DNA of 55,669 nt from contig CAMHKQ010000013.1 of assembly GCA_946185745.1 (NCBI GenBank), forward strand, positions 1-55,669. The letters run 5' to 3'. A program made the position numbers and the translations under genes. The stretch is from an uncultured Bacteroidales bacterium (lineage in GTDB: Bacteria > Bacteroidota > Bacteroidia > Bacteroidales > UBA932). Below, in pieces: positions 7,024 through 15,352 of the stretch. The notes beneath the pieces were generated by a model. The model ran no database searches. It was given only the letters and a program-made list of their open reading frames with translations, and was not told the DNA's origin. Position 1 is the stretch's first letter; each line of letters opens with the position of its first letter.

Positions 7024-9804
7024 ATGGTAAAAGAGGAATACATCAGCATACGCGGCACGAGAACCCACAACCTGCAGAATGTCAGCGTCGACATTCCCCG
7101 CGGGAAATTCACCGTCATCACCGGCCTCTCCGGCAGCGGAAAGAGCTCCCTCGCCTTCGACACCATCTACGCCGAAGGCCGCAGGCGCTACATGAACACC
7201 CTCTCCCCCTATGCCAAGCATTTCATGGGCATACTGGAGAAGCCCGAGGTGGAAAGCATCGAGGGGCTCTCCCCCATCATAGCCATAGAGCAGAAGACCA
7301 CCGGCAACAATCCCCGCAGCACAGTAGGCACCATCACCGAGATATCCGACTTCCTGAGGCTTCTTTACTCCAAGGCCTCCACCGCCTACTCCCCTGTCAC
7401 CGGCAAGGAGCTGGTACGCTATACCGACGAGCAGATAGTGGACCTCATCATGAAGGAGTACGAAGGCCGCAAGTGCCTGCTCCTCGCCCCGCTTGTCCGC
7501 GGGCGCAAGGGCCATTACCGCGAGCTTTTCGACCAGATGCGCCGCAAGGGCTACACCCAGATCCGCATAGACGGCGAGGTGCTTGCCCTGAACGACGTGG
7601 AGCAGCTGGACCGCTACAAGGTCCACTTCATAGAACTGGTGGTGGACAAGCTCAAGCCCGGCGAGGGCGACGAGAAGCGCATCCGCGACTCCGTGGTCGC
7701 CGCGCTGGGAGTGGGAAAGGGCTCCCTGGCCATCCTGGACGCGGTCTCCGGAGAGCTGCGCCATTTCTCGAAGCACCTGATAGACCCCGAGAGCGGCCTT
7801 TCCCTCCAGGAGCCGCAGCCCCACACCTTCTCCTTCAATTCGCCCGAAGGCTACTGCCCCCACTGCAAGGGCCTCGGCACGGTTCCCGACATCAATCCCT
7901 CCTCGATAATACCGGATCCGGACGTCAGCATCGCCGACGGCGGCATAGTCCCGCTCGGGCGCCCTCGCGAGAACAAAAAGTTCGACGTCGTCAGGGCCAT
8001 CGCCCGCAAATACGACTTCTCGCTGTTCGATCCCATCGCCACCCTCCCCGATGAAGTGGTCAACCTGCTCATCTACGGTTCCGACGAGTTCTTCCGCGTG
8101 GGCGAAGGCAACCTCATGCAGATGGTGAGCTGGCCCGGCGTGGTCGACGACATCGAAGACAAGGTCGTCTGCCCGGTCTGCCACGGGTCGCGCCTCCGCG
8201 AGGAAACCAACTTCTTCAAGATAGACGGCAAGACCATAGCCGAAGTCTCGGCGATGGAGATTTCGGCCCTCCACGCCTGGCTCGGGCAGCTCGCCGGCAA
8301 GCTCAGCGGCAGGGCGGCGGCCGTCTCGCACGACATCCTCAAGGAGCTTCACGACAGGGTCGGCTTCCTCATTAACGTCGGCCTGGAGTACCTAACGCTC
8401 GACCGCGCCACCGGCTCGCTGTCGGGAGGCGAAAGCCAGCGCATCCGGCTCGCCACCCAGATAGGCTCGCGCCTGGTCAACGTCATCTATATCCTCGACG
8501 AGCCTTCGATAGGCCTCCACCAGCGCGACAACCACAAGCTGCTGGCCTCGCTCAAGGAGCTCCGCGACGAGGGAAATACCGTGATCGTGGTGGAGCACGA
8601 CGAGGCTACCATGCGCGCAGCCGACTACCTCGTGGACGTGGGACCCGGTGCCGGTATCCAGGGCGGCCGCATAGTCTACTCCGGCCCCGTCCCAGCAGAG
8701 GGCGAACTCCCTCAGGGGGTGTCCCTGCCGTCTGCAACACTCAAATATCTATTGCAGGAAGAGACCATCCCGGTACCGCGCAAAAGGCGCAAGGGCAACG
8801 GCCGCATCCTCGGCCTCCACGGCGCCAGCGGCAACAACCTCCGGAACGTGGACTTCGACATTCCCCTGGGATGCCTGGTCGGAGTGGCCGGAGTCAGCGG
8901 CAGCGGAAAATCGTCATTGGTCAACGAAACCCTAATGCCCGCGCTGAAACGCATCTTCTACAACTCCAAGCAAAAACCCCTGCCCTTCCGCGAAATCACC
9001 GGCACGGACAACATAGACAAAGTCATCGAGGTTGACCAGAGCCCCATCGGACGCTCCCCGCGAAGCAATCCCGCCACCTTCACCGGCGTCTTCGACGACA
9101 TCCGCAAACTGTTCGAAGACACCCCCGACGCCAAGGTGCGCGGCTTCAAGGCCGGGCATTTCTCCTTCAACGTTCCCGGAGGGCGCTGCGAGGAGTGCAA
9201 GGGCGCCGGCCTCAAGGTCATAGAGATGAACTTCCTGCCCAGCGTCACCGTTCCCTGCGAACAGTGCCGCGGCAGGCGCTACAAGGAAGACACTCTCGCG
9301 GTGCACTACAAGGGCAAGAACATCTCGGACGTGCTGGACATGCCTGTCTCAGAGGCATACGAGTTCTTCAAGACCCATCCCAAGATAGCCCCGAAGCTCA
9401 AGGCCATGGTGGACGTGGGGCTGGGCTACGTGCATCTGGGGCAGTCTTCAGTGACCCTCAGCGGCGGGGAAAGCCAGCGCATGAAGCTGGCCGCCGAGCT
9501 TTCCAGGAAGGCCACCGGCAATTCCCTCTACATTCTCGACGAGCCCACCACGGGCCTGCATTCCGCAGACATAAAAGTGCTTCTGGACGTGCTTCAGAAG
9601 CTTGTGGACCAGGGCAATACGGTTATTATCATAGAACACAACATGGACGTGCTCAAGAGCGTGGACTATCTTTTCGACCTCGGCCCCGAAGGCGGCGCCG
9701 GCGGCGGCCTGATAGTTGCCAGAGGCACTCCCGAAGAGGTGGCGGAGAATCCGGCTTCAGTCACCGCTCCATATCTCAAACAATGCTTGTATGAAACAGA
9801 GTAG
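7024..9804 (+). CDS. uvrA: excinuclease ABC subunit A
   Basis: A 926-residue UvrA, the damage-sensing ATPase of nucleotide excision repair. Walker A motifs GLSGSGKSS and GVSGSGKSS, ABC signatures SGGESQR in both halves, Walker B ILDEPSIGLH and ILDEPTTGLH, and three zinc CxxC pairs (CPHCKG/CPVCHG and CEECKG/CEQCRG) are all visible. Length is normal for the family. The start at 7024 fits the promoter and the MVKEEYISIRGTRTHNLQN opening; upstream codons belong to the divergent promoter. Residues near 560-566 (AEGELPQG) are encoded by a fragment of the palindromic element described below. The stop overlaps the following kinase gene by 14 bases. Confidence 0.97.
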   Translation: MVKEEYISIRGTRTHNLQNVSVDIPRGKFTVITGLSGSGKSSLAFDTIYAEGRRRYMNTLSPYAKHFMGILEKPEVESIEGLSPIIAIEQKTTGNNPRSTVGTITEISDFLRLLYSKASTAYSPVTGKELVRYTDEQIVDLIMKEYEGRKCLLLAPLVRGRKGHYRELFDQMRRKGYTQIRIDGEVLALNDVEQLDRYKVHFIELVVDKLKPGEGDEKRIRDSVVAALGVGKGSLAILDAVSGELRHFSKHLIDPESGLSLQEPQPHTFSFNSPEGYCPHCKGLGTVPDINPSSIIPDPDVSIADGGIVPLGRPRENKKFDVVRAIARKYDFSLFDPIATLPDEVVNLLIYGSDEFFRVGEGNLMQMVSWPGVVDDIEDKVVCPVCHGSRLREETNFFKIDGKTIAEVSAMEISALHAWLGQLAGKLSGRAAAVSHDILKELHDRVGFLINVGLEYLTLDRATGSLSGGESQRIRLATQIGSRLVNVIYILDEPSIGLHQRDNHKLLASLKELRDEGNTVIVVEHDEATMRAADYLVDVGPGAGIQGGRIVYSGPVPAEGELPQGVSLPSATLKYLLQEETIPVPRKRRKGNGRILGLHGASGNNLRNVDFDIPLGCLVGVAGVSGSGKSSLVNETLMPALKRIFYNSKQKPLPFREITGTDNIDKVIEVDQSPIGRSPRSNPATFTGVFDDIRKLFEDTPDAKVRGFKAGHFSFNVPGGRCEECKGAGLKVIEMNFLPSVTVPCEQCRGRRYKEDTLAVHYKGKNISDVLDMPVSEAYEFFKTHPKIAPKLKAMVDVGLGYVHLGQSSVTLSGGESQRMKLAAELSRKATGNSLYILDEPTTGLHSADIKVLLDVLQKLVDQGNTVIIIEHNMDVLKSVDYLFDLGPEGGAGGGLIVARGTPEEVAENPASVTAPYLKQCLYETE
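8699..8719 (+). repeat. fragment of the intragenic palindromic element, inside uvrA
   Basis: This 21-base stretch is identical to 21874-21894 in the rsgA copy of the palindromic element, and the flanks remain partly similar. It sits in the linker after the first ABC half of UvrA, where length varies between homologues. Relative to the coding strand it is in the opposite orientation to the rsgA and rnr copies. Confidence 0.7.
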
Positions 9805-10792
9805 AATCAACGCGGCCAGGCAGGAATACAAGGCCTGGTGCAGGGCAGTAGGCGTAGACAGTATCCCCAAACTCAACGAAGTGCTTGCCGAAGGGCAGGG
9901 AATCCCCCTCATCAACCTTTGCGAGGCGCGCCAGGAACGCAAATATGCGGAAATAGCCAACCAGATCTTCTGGCGCCGCAGGAAGAACCGCATCGTGATG
10001 ATGTCGGGTCCGTCCAGCAGCGGCAAGACCTCTTCCGCCCTGCGAATCGCGCAGCAGTGCCGCGTCCTGGGCATCAATCCCAGGGTGATAGAGCTGGACA
10101 ATTACTTCGTCGACCGCGAGCATACCCCGAAGGACGCCAACGGCAATTACGACTTCGAATGTCTCGGAGCGATGGACGTCGAGCACCTCAACAGCGACCT
10201 CAACGACCTGCTCGCCGGCAAGGAGGTGATAATACCCCGTTTCGACTTCAAGGAAGGGCGTTCCTACATGGAGGAAAACCGGCGCATGAAGCTGGAAGCC
10301 AACGACATGCTCTTCATGGAAGGCATCCACGCCCTGAATCCCGCACTTACTCCGCACGTGGACCACGGCAAGATTTTCGACGTGTACATCTCGGCCCTTT
10401 CGGCCCTGAAGGGCGGCACCAAGCTGCACGGTTCCACCACCGACAAGAGGCTCCTCCGGAGGATAGTCCGCGACAACCGCGTGAGGGGCATTTCTCCTGA
10501 AGACACCATACTCCGCTGGCCGAGCGTACGCCACGGCGAGACCAACAATATCTTCCCCTATGAGGAGAACGCAGAAGTGGTGTTCAACTCCTCCACGCTG
10601 TACGACGTGCCCCTGCTCAAATACTATGCGGAGCCCCTGCTCTACGGCATCTCGGAGTCCAGTCCGGCCTACAGGAAGGCCCAGGACCTGCTGCACCTGC
10701 TGTCCGTATTCACGGCGCTCAAACCCAATGAGATAGCCGCCATCCCTCCCACAAGCATCATGCGGGAGTTCATAGGCGGCCAGAGTCTGTAA
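9791..10792 (+). CDS. uridine kinase-like nucleoside kinase
   Basis: A 333-residue P-loop kinase of the phosphoribulokinase/uridine kinase family. The Walker A GPSSSGKTS is at residues 73-81, followed by ELDNYFVDREHTPKDANGNYDFE, the substrate-binding segment of this family. Bacteroidota nucleoside kinases of this kind usually carry an N-terminal TGS and threonyl-tRNA-synthetase-like region of about 200 residues; here only about 70 residues precede the P-loop, so the front part is missing. The ATG lies inside the last codons of uvrA, so an earlier start is excluded. It would phosphorylate uridine or related nucleosides. It converges on the Tricorn-like protease with no intergenic base. Confidence 0.82.
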   Translation: MKQSRINAARQEYKAWCRAVGVDSIPKLNEVLAEGQGIPLINLCEARQERKYAEIANQIFWRRRKNRIVMMSGPSSSGKTSSALRIAQQCRVLGINPRVIELDNYFVDREHTPKDANGNYDFECLGAMDVEHLNSDLNDLLAGKEVIIPRFDFKEGRSYMEENRRMKLEANDMLFMEGIHALNPALTPHVDHGKIFDVYISALSALKGGTKLHGSTTDKRLLRRIVRDNRVRGISPEDTILRWPSVRHGETNNIFPYEENAEVVFNSSTLYDVPLLKYYAEPLLYGISESSPAYRKAQDLLHLLSVFTALKPNEIAAIPPTSIMREFIGGQSL

Positions 10793-13700
10793 TTATTTCG
10801 CTGCTTTAAGCATTTCGGCCACTGCGGCCTCGAGCTGGGCGTCCTCGCCACGCTGGACGGCTGCGGGGTCGTTGTATACCGTGATGTCGGGTTCGAGCTG
10901 GTCGTTCTCGAGGAAACGGCCTTCCATGATGCTCCATGAGCCGATCTGCGGAATGCCGAAGATGAGCGTGGGATCCACCTGGGTCTCCCACCACACGCTG
11001 GTGGCGGTGCCGGCTACGGGAGCGCCGATAATCTTACCTATGCCCAGCGAACGGTACACATACGGGAAGCCGCACGCGTCGGAATAGTTGTCTTCGCAGG
11101 TGAGCACGCAGGAGGGCTTGTTCCACTTGTCATACGGCTCGGGTGAAGCGGCTGCGCCGCGGGGACGGCGCTCGGTGTAAAGCTTGCCGTTCAGGAAGGT
11201 GGCAAGGTCGTTGTGGAGCCATCCGCCGCCGTTGTGACGGGTGTCCACTATGAGGGCGTCGCAGTTGCGGTACTTGCCGAGGGCCTTGGAATAGACCTCG
11301 CGGAACGACGGGGAATTCATGCCCTGGACATGCACGTAACCGACCCGGCCGCCAGAAAGCTCCCTGACCTTCTCTTCGTTGCGGCGCACCCATCTCTCGT
11401 ACAGGCCGCGGCTGTCACTCGCCTCGGGCTTCACGTACACCTTCTTTCCGGCCACCACGACGGGGATACGCTTGCCGCTCTTGCGCTCGAAGGCCTGGTA
11501 CCAGCGCTGACCGGCCTGGACGGGCTTGCCGTCGACCGAGGTAATCACGTCGCCGGGCTTCAGCGAAGGTTCGGCGGTGAGGAGCATGCTTCCGGGAAGG
11601 AACTCCTTGATCTTGAGGCCCTCTCCGGCATAGGCGTCGTCGAAGATCACTCCGACATGGCCGACGGGCACTCCGCTGCCGTCGCGGTAGCGGCCTCCGG
11701 TATGCGAACCGTTGAGTTCGCCGAGCATCTCGGACAGAAGCTCCTGGAAAGCGTAGTTGTCGGTGATATAGGGCAGGAACTGGCGGTAGTTCGCGGCTAC
11801 GGCGGGCCAGTCCACGCCGTGGAGGTCCTCCACGTAGAACTTGCTTGCCACCTGGTTCCAGCAGTGCTCGAATATATACTCGCGCTCCTTGGCGGGGAAA
11901 TATTCGTACTCGCCGCTGAAGTTCACCGGAGTGGATTTGCCCGATGCCAGGTCGTACTTTTCGATGTTGCGCCCCACTATGAACAGGCTCTTGCCGTCGG
12001 GAGAGGGGAGGAAGCGGCCGCGGACATCCTTCTTGACAACCTTGATGTCGCCCTTGCGGATATCGAGGCAGCACAGGTCCATGCCTTTCTCGAGCTGCGT
12101 GGTGTAGTAGAGTTTGGTGCCGTCCGGAGTGAGGAAATGGTTTCCGATGTTGCCGGAATTGCGGGTGAGCCGGACGATGCGGTCTTCCCTGCGGGCGAGT
12201 TCGAGCTTGAGCGGCTCCGGCTTGCCCTTGGCGGCATTGGCGCTGTCCTTGGCCTCCTTCTTCTCTTCCTTCTTCTTGTCCTTGGGATCCAGGAGGAGCT
12301 TTTCTATGTCTTCAACCTCCTTGTCGCGGGAGAACTCCATGAAGGCCTTGTCGTCGAAGAACATCACATACACGTCGCCTTCGGAACCCCAGCTGCCGTG
12401 GCTGCGGAACCCCTGCTTGTCGCTCACCCAGGTCATGGCCTTACCGCCCATGGCCCAGTTGAAATCGGAATCGGAGTAGCCGCTGGCGGTGAGATCGGTG
12501 AGCGTGCCGTCCTCTACGTTGATGAGCGCGACGTCCTCGTTGTACATGCGGCCTTCTCCCTGATAGACGGTGAGTATCCACCTGCCGTCGGGGCTCCATT
12601 CGAAGGGCATGTCGCCGTCGGAATAGGAGAAGTTGGCACCCTTCAACAGGCACTTCGCGTTCTTGCCGTCGGCATCGGCCACCACCAGTTCGGCGCGGTT
12701 GCGCAGATACGCCACCTTCTTGCCGTCGGGGCTGGCCTGGGGCTGGAAGCAGAGCTGTCCCTTGGGCGTAATCCGCTCTTCTTCAGTCTCTTCGGCGAAA
12801 GTGAAATAAGACTCGCCCTTGCCTTTGAGCACCCTGCGGTACACGGCCCACTCGCCGTCACGCTCCGAATCGTAGTAGAGCACCTTGCCGTCCTTGCCGA
12901 AAGACACCGTGCGCTCCTGTCCGGGGGTTTCGGTGATGCGGCGGGTGTCGCTGAGGTCGAGGGTGGTGGTGTAGACGTCTCCGCTGGAGACTATGGCTAT
13001 CTCCTTGCCGCCGGGAGCCACGGTTCCGCCGGCAATCCCGGTGGCCTTGCGCCAGACATGCTCCTTCAGGCCATTGTCTTTCCGCAGGGAGATGTTCAGC
13101 TTTGCGGGCTCGGAACCTTCCCTGAGGGTGTAGAGGTCGCCGTTCCAGCTGAAGCACATGGTGCCCTCGCGGGAGATGCTGAGGTAGCGCACCGGAGCCC
13201 CGGTGAAATGCGTGAGTTGCTCGCCGCTGCCCTTGAACACGTTGTTGTCGCCGCCCCAGTCGTCCACCTGCGGATTGGAGGTAAGCGGGCCGTCAATGGA
13301 CTTGCTGCGGGCGCCGCCCTTCTCGCTCAGGTAATAGTAGTTGACCCCGTCGGGAGCCCACACGGGATTGGTGTCCTCCCCCACATAGCTGCTGAGCTTT
13401 GTATAAACGTTTCCGTCTTTCTTCCATATGTCGCGGGTGACGGCTGAAGTATGATGCTTGCGGAAGCTGTCCTCATAGCCCTTCCAGTCCTGGTAAAGCA
13501 TTGTGCCGTTGGCATTTACAGACAGATTGTCCACCTCGATCGAAAGCACCTGGACCGGGGCGGGGACCGGCTTTCCGGCCTTCGCCGCTTCCAGGCCCTC
13601 GCCCAGGCTGATGCAGTAGAGCTTGCCGTCGCCGGGGAACACCGCCGAAACGGGATCTTCCTGGATGTTGGCGCTGAAATACACCTTGCCGTCGGGGGCC

Positions 13701-14065
13701 ACTGCGAGCGGGGTCTCGCGGCCGCCGAAATCGGTGAGCCTGCAAGGAGTGCCGCCCTTCGCGGGAATCGCCCAGATGTCCTTGCTGCCTTCGCGGAAGG
13801 ACGCGAATACTATGTACTCGCCGTCCGGGCTCCAGAGGGGCTCGGTGTCGTGTGCGGGATTGGTGGTGAGCTGCACCGCCTCGCCGCCGGAGGCGCTTAC
13901 CGTGAAGATGTCCCCCTGGTACACGAAGGCGACGGTCTTTCCGTCCGGAGAAATGGCATTCTGGCGGAGCCACCGGGGTGTGGTCTGTGAATATGCGGTT
14001 TGGACTGAAGCGCAGAGCATGCCCAGCGAAAGGGCAGCTGCGAAGATAAGGATTCTGTTTTTCAT
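10793..14065 (-). CDS. Tricorn-like S41 protease with beta-propeller and PDZ domains
   Basis: A 1090-residue exported protease. Signal peptide MKNRILIFAAALSLGMLCASVQTAYS is followed by PD40/WD40-like propeller repeats over roughly the first 650 residues (repeated SPDGK and APDGK blades such as AISPDGKTVAFVYQGDIF). A Lys/Glu-rich linker DPKDKKKEEKKEAKD then leads to a second propeller segment, a PDZ-like domain (PGDVITSVDGKPVQAGQRW) and a C-terminal S41 domain (VGYVHVQGMN, VDTRHNGGGWLHNDL). NYSDACGFPY probably holds the catalytic Ser, by alignment with Tricorn core. The role would be periplasmic degradation of peptides. An upstream GTG-like extension is rejected because it crosses the promoter. 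Confidence 0.9.
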   Translation of the reverse strand: MKNRILIFAAALSLGMLCASVQTAYSQTTPRWLRQNAISPDGKTVAFVYQGDIFTVSASGGEAVQLTTNPAHDTEPLWSPDGEYIVFASFREGSKDIWAIPAKGGTPCRLTDFGGRETPLAVAPDGKVYFSANIQEDPVSAVFPGDGKLYCISLGEGLEAAKAGKPVPAPVQVLSIEVDNLSVNANGTMLYQDWKGYEDSFRKHHTSAVTRDIWKKDGNVYTKLSSYVGEDTNPVWAPDGVNYYYLSEKGGARSKSIDGPLTSNPQVDDWGGDNNVFKGSGEQLTHFTGAPVRYLSISREGTMCFSWNGDLYTLREGSEPAKLNISLRKDNGLKEHVWRKATGIAGGTVAPGGKEIAIVSSGDVYTTTLDLSDTRRITETPGQERTVSFGKDGKVLYYDSERDGEWAVYRRVLKGKGESYFTFAEETEEERITPKGQLCFQPQASPDGKKVAYLRNRAELVVADADGKNAKCLLKGANFSYSDGDMPFEWSPDGRWILTVYQGEGRMYNEDVALINVEDGTLTDLTASGYSDSDFNWAMGGKAMTWVSDKQGFRSHGSWGSEGDVYVMFFDDKAFMEFSRDKEVEDIEKLLLDPKDKKKEEKKEAKDSANAAKGKPEPLKLELARREDRIVRLTRNSGNIGNHFLTPDGTKLYYTTQLEKGMDLCCLDIRKGDIKVVKKDVRGRFLPSPDGKSLFIVGRNIEKYDLASGKSTPVNFSGEYEYFPAKEREYIFEHCWNQVASKFYVEDLHGVDWPAVAANYRQFLPYITDNYAFQELLSEMLGELNGSHTGGRYRDGSGVPVGHVGVIFDDAYAGEGLKIKEFLPGSMLLTAEPSLKPGDVITSVDGKPVQAGQRWYQAFERKSGKRIPVVVAGKKVYVKPEASDSRGLYERWVRRNEEKVRELSGGRVGYVHVQGMNSPSFREVYSKALGKYRNCDALIVDTRHNGGGWLHNDLATFLNGKLYTERRPRGAAASPEPYDKWNKPSCVLTCEDNYSDACGFPYVYRSLGIGKIIGAPVAGTATSVWWETQVDPTLIFGIPQIGSWSIMEGRFLENDQLEPDITVYNDPAAVQRGEDAQLEAAVAEMLKAAK

Positions 14066-14081
14066 AAGATTGCCGATTACA

Positions 14082-14089
14082 CAAAGATA
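14082..14089 (-). promoter_or_regulatory. -7 box for the Tricorn-like protease
   Basis: The minus strand reads TATCTTTG, 16 bases before the ATG at 14065. A second overlapping candidate, TATTTTTG, lies at 14090-14097. Confidence 0.5.
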
Positions 14090-14103
14090 CAAAAATAATT
14101 CTC

Positions 14104-14111
14104 TATCTTTG
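14104..14111 (+). promoter_or_regulatory. -7 box for recO
   Basis: TATCTTTG ends 5 bases before the recO ATG at 14117; any transcript from it should be essentially leaderless. Confidence 0.55.
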
Positions 14112-14116
14112 TGTAT

Positions 14117-14761
14117 ATGACAATTTCCACTCCGTTAATTGTGCTCAACACCACGAAAGTAGGCGACAACAGCCTGGTGGTGCACGCCCTCAGTCCCATG
14201 CTGGGGCGCAGGAGCTATATAGTCGGGGTGGGCAAAAAAGGCGGCCAGGCCCTGTTCCAGCCGCTGAACATCCTCAACGCCGAAGCCGTGGAGAATCCCA
14301 AATCGGACCTCTGGCGGCTGAAGGGAATCTCTTCCGCCCAGCCCCTTTCCGGCATCCGAAGCAACATGTACAAGAACAGCATGACACTGTTCATGGCGGA
14401 GGTGCTTTTCCGCACGGTCAGGGGAGATGCCGAACCCGGGCTGTACGAATGGTGCGAGAGGGGCATCCTCACTCTCGACGCCCTGCAGAGCGACTTCGCG
14501 AACTACCATCTGCGCTGGCTGCTGGAGCTCTGCGGCGCGCTCGGATTCACCCCATCGCCGGATGACCTTGCGCCCTTCGCCGGGGAGCATCTTCAGGACA
14601 TCCGGAAACTCATGGGGCCTTTTGAGGAATCGCTGCTGGTACCGCTCAACGGCCAGGGCCGGAGCGAAATCGCCGACTGCCTGCTGCAGTACCTCTCGGC
14701 GCATCTCGAGACGCGCCTGAACATCAGGTCACTGGGGGTGCTTTCGGAGCTATACCGCTAG
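14117..14761 (+). CDS. recO: DNA repair protein RecO
   Basis: A 214-residue RecO, which helps load RecA through the RecFOR pathway. The N-terminal OB-fold opening (TPLIVLNTTKVGDNSLVVHALSP) and the following GRRSYIVGVGKKGG are typical of Bacteroidota RecO, as is the helical C-terminal half with LRWLLELCGALGFTP. The CxxC zinc finger of some RecO proteins is absent, as often in this phylum. The GTG six bases upstream lies in the promoter, so ATG 14117 is preferred. The last 12 bases overlap the convergent rdgB gene. Confidence 0.9.
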   Translation: MTISTPLIVLNTTKVGDNSLVVHALSPMLGRRSYIVGVGKKGGQALFQPLNILNAEAVENPKSDLWRLKGISSAQPLSGIRSNMYKNSMTLFMAEVLFRTVRGDAEPGLYEWCERGILTLDALQSDFANYHLRWLLELCGALGFTPSPDDLAPFAGEHLQDIRKLMGPFEESLLVPLNGQGRSEIADCLLQYLSAHLETRLNIRSLGVLSELYR

Positions 14762-15352
14762 CCAGTCCGCCATCTTGCGGAGGGCCACTCCGCGATGCGA
14801 GATGCCGTTCTTGACGTCTTCGGGAAGCTCGGCTATGGTCCTGTCGGGGAAGGCGTCCGGCACGAAAACCGGGTCGTAGCCGAAGCCCCCGTCGCCATGG
14901 CGCCTGCGGGCGATCCGGCCCTCCACCGTCCCTTCGAAATAATGCGGTTCGCCGTCAGGCAGGATTAGCGTGGTGACGCACCTGAACCTTGCGGCTCCGG
15001 GGAAAACGTCTTCATCGGAGGACTTTCCGTAAATCTTCTCCAGCTCGGACAGGAGCCGGTCGATGTTGTCCGCAAAATTGTGGTCGGAGGCGTAACGGGC
15101 AGAATAGATGCCGGGGGCGCCGCCGAGGGCGTCCACCTCGAGGCCGCTGTCGTCGGCGAAACAGCCCTCGCCCAGACGGTCGAAAAGGAACCTGGCCTTC
15201 AGCAGCGAATTCTCGATGAAGGTGCTGCCGGTTTCTTCGGCTTCGCCTTCCACCCCCGCATCGAGGGGGCTGAGCACCTCGTAAGAAGGCCCGAGGATTT
15301 CGCGGGCCTCCCTCAGCTTTCCGGGGTTTCCGGTGGCAAAAAAGAGTTTCAT
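14750..15352 (-). CDS. rdgB: non-canonical purine NTP pyrophosphatase (RdgB/HAM1)
   Basis: A 200-residue ITP/XTP pyrophosphatase that clears deaminated purine nucleotides before incorporation. It carries TGNPGKLRE at the N-terminus, FADDSGLEVDALGGAPGIYSARY, GFGYDPVFVP and the final NGISHRGVALRKM, all hallmark segments of the family. The start codon overlaps the stop of the S41 peptidase (ATGA), so it is translated as the third gene of the U32-S41-rdgB operon. Confidence 0.96.
   Translation of the reverse strand: MKLFFATGNPGKLREAREILGPSYEVLSPLDAGVEGEAEETGSTFIENSLLKARFLFDRLGEGCFADDSGLEVDALGGAPGIYSARYASDHNFADNIDRLLSELEKIYGKSSDEDVFPGAARFRCVTTLILPDGEPHYFEGTVEGRIARRRHGDGGFGYDPVFVPDAFPDRTIAELPEDVKNGISHRGVALRKMADWLAV

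Noticed and set aside
4573..8352. A 1259-codon open frame on the minus strand
   Set aside because: Only the last 503 codons are the sulfatase; the rest is antisense to uvrA and the transporter and lacks any domain.
11213..13447. A 744-codon open frame on the plus strand opposite the Tricorn-like gene
   Set aside because: It is a GC-rich antisense shadow: composition is biased to V/G/A/E/H/L, with no recognisable domain.
14111..14119. GTG at 14111 as the recO start
   Set aside because: It lies on the last base of the promoter -7 box, so the codon is unlikely to be within the transcript.
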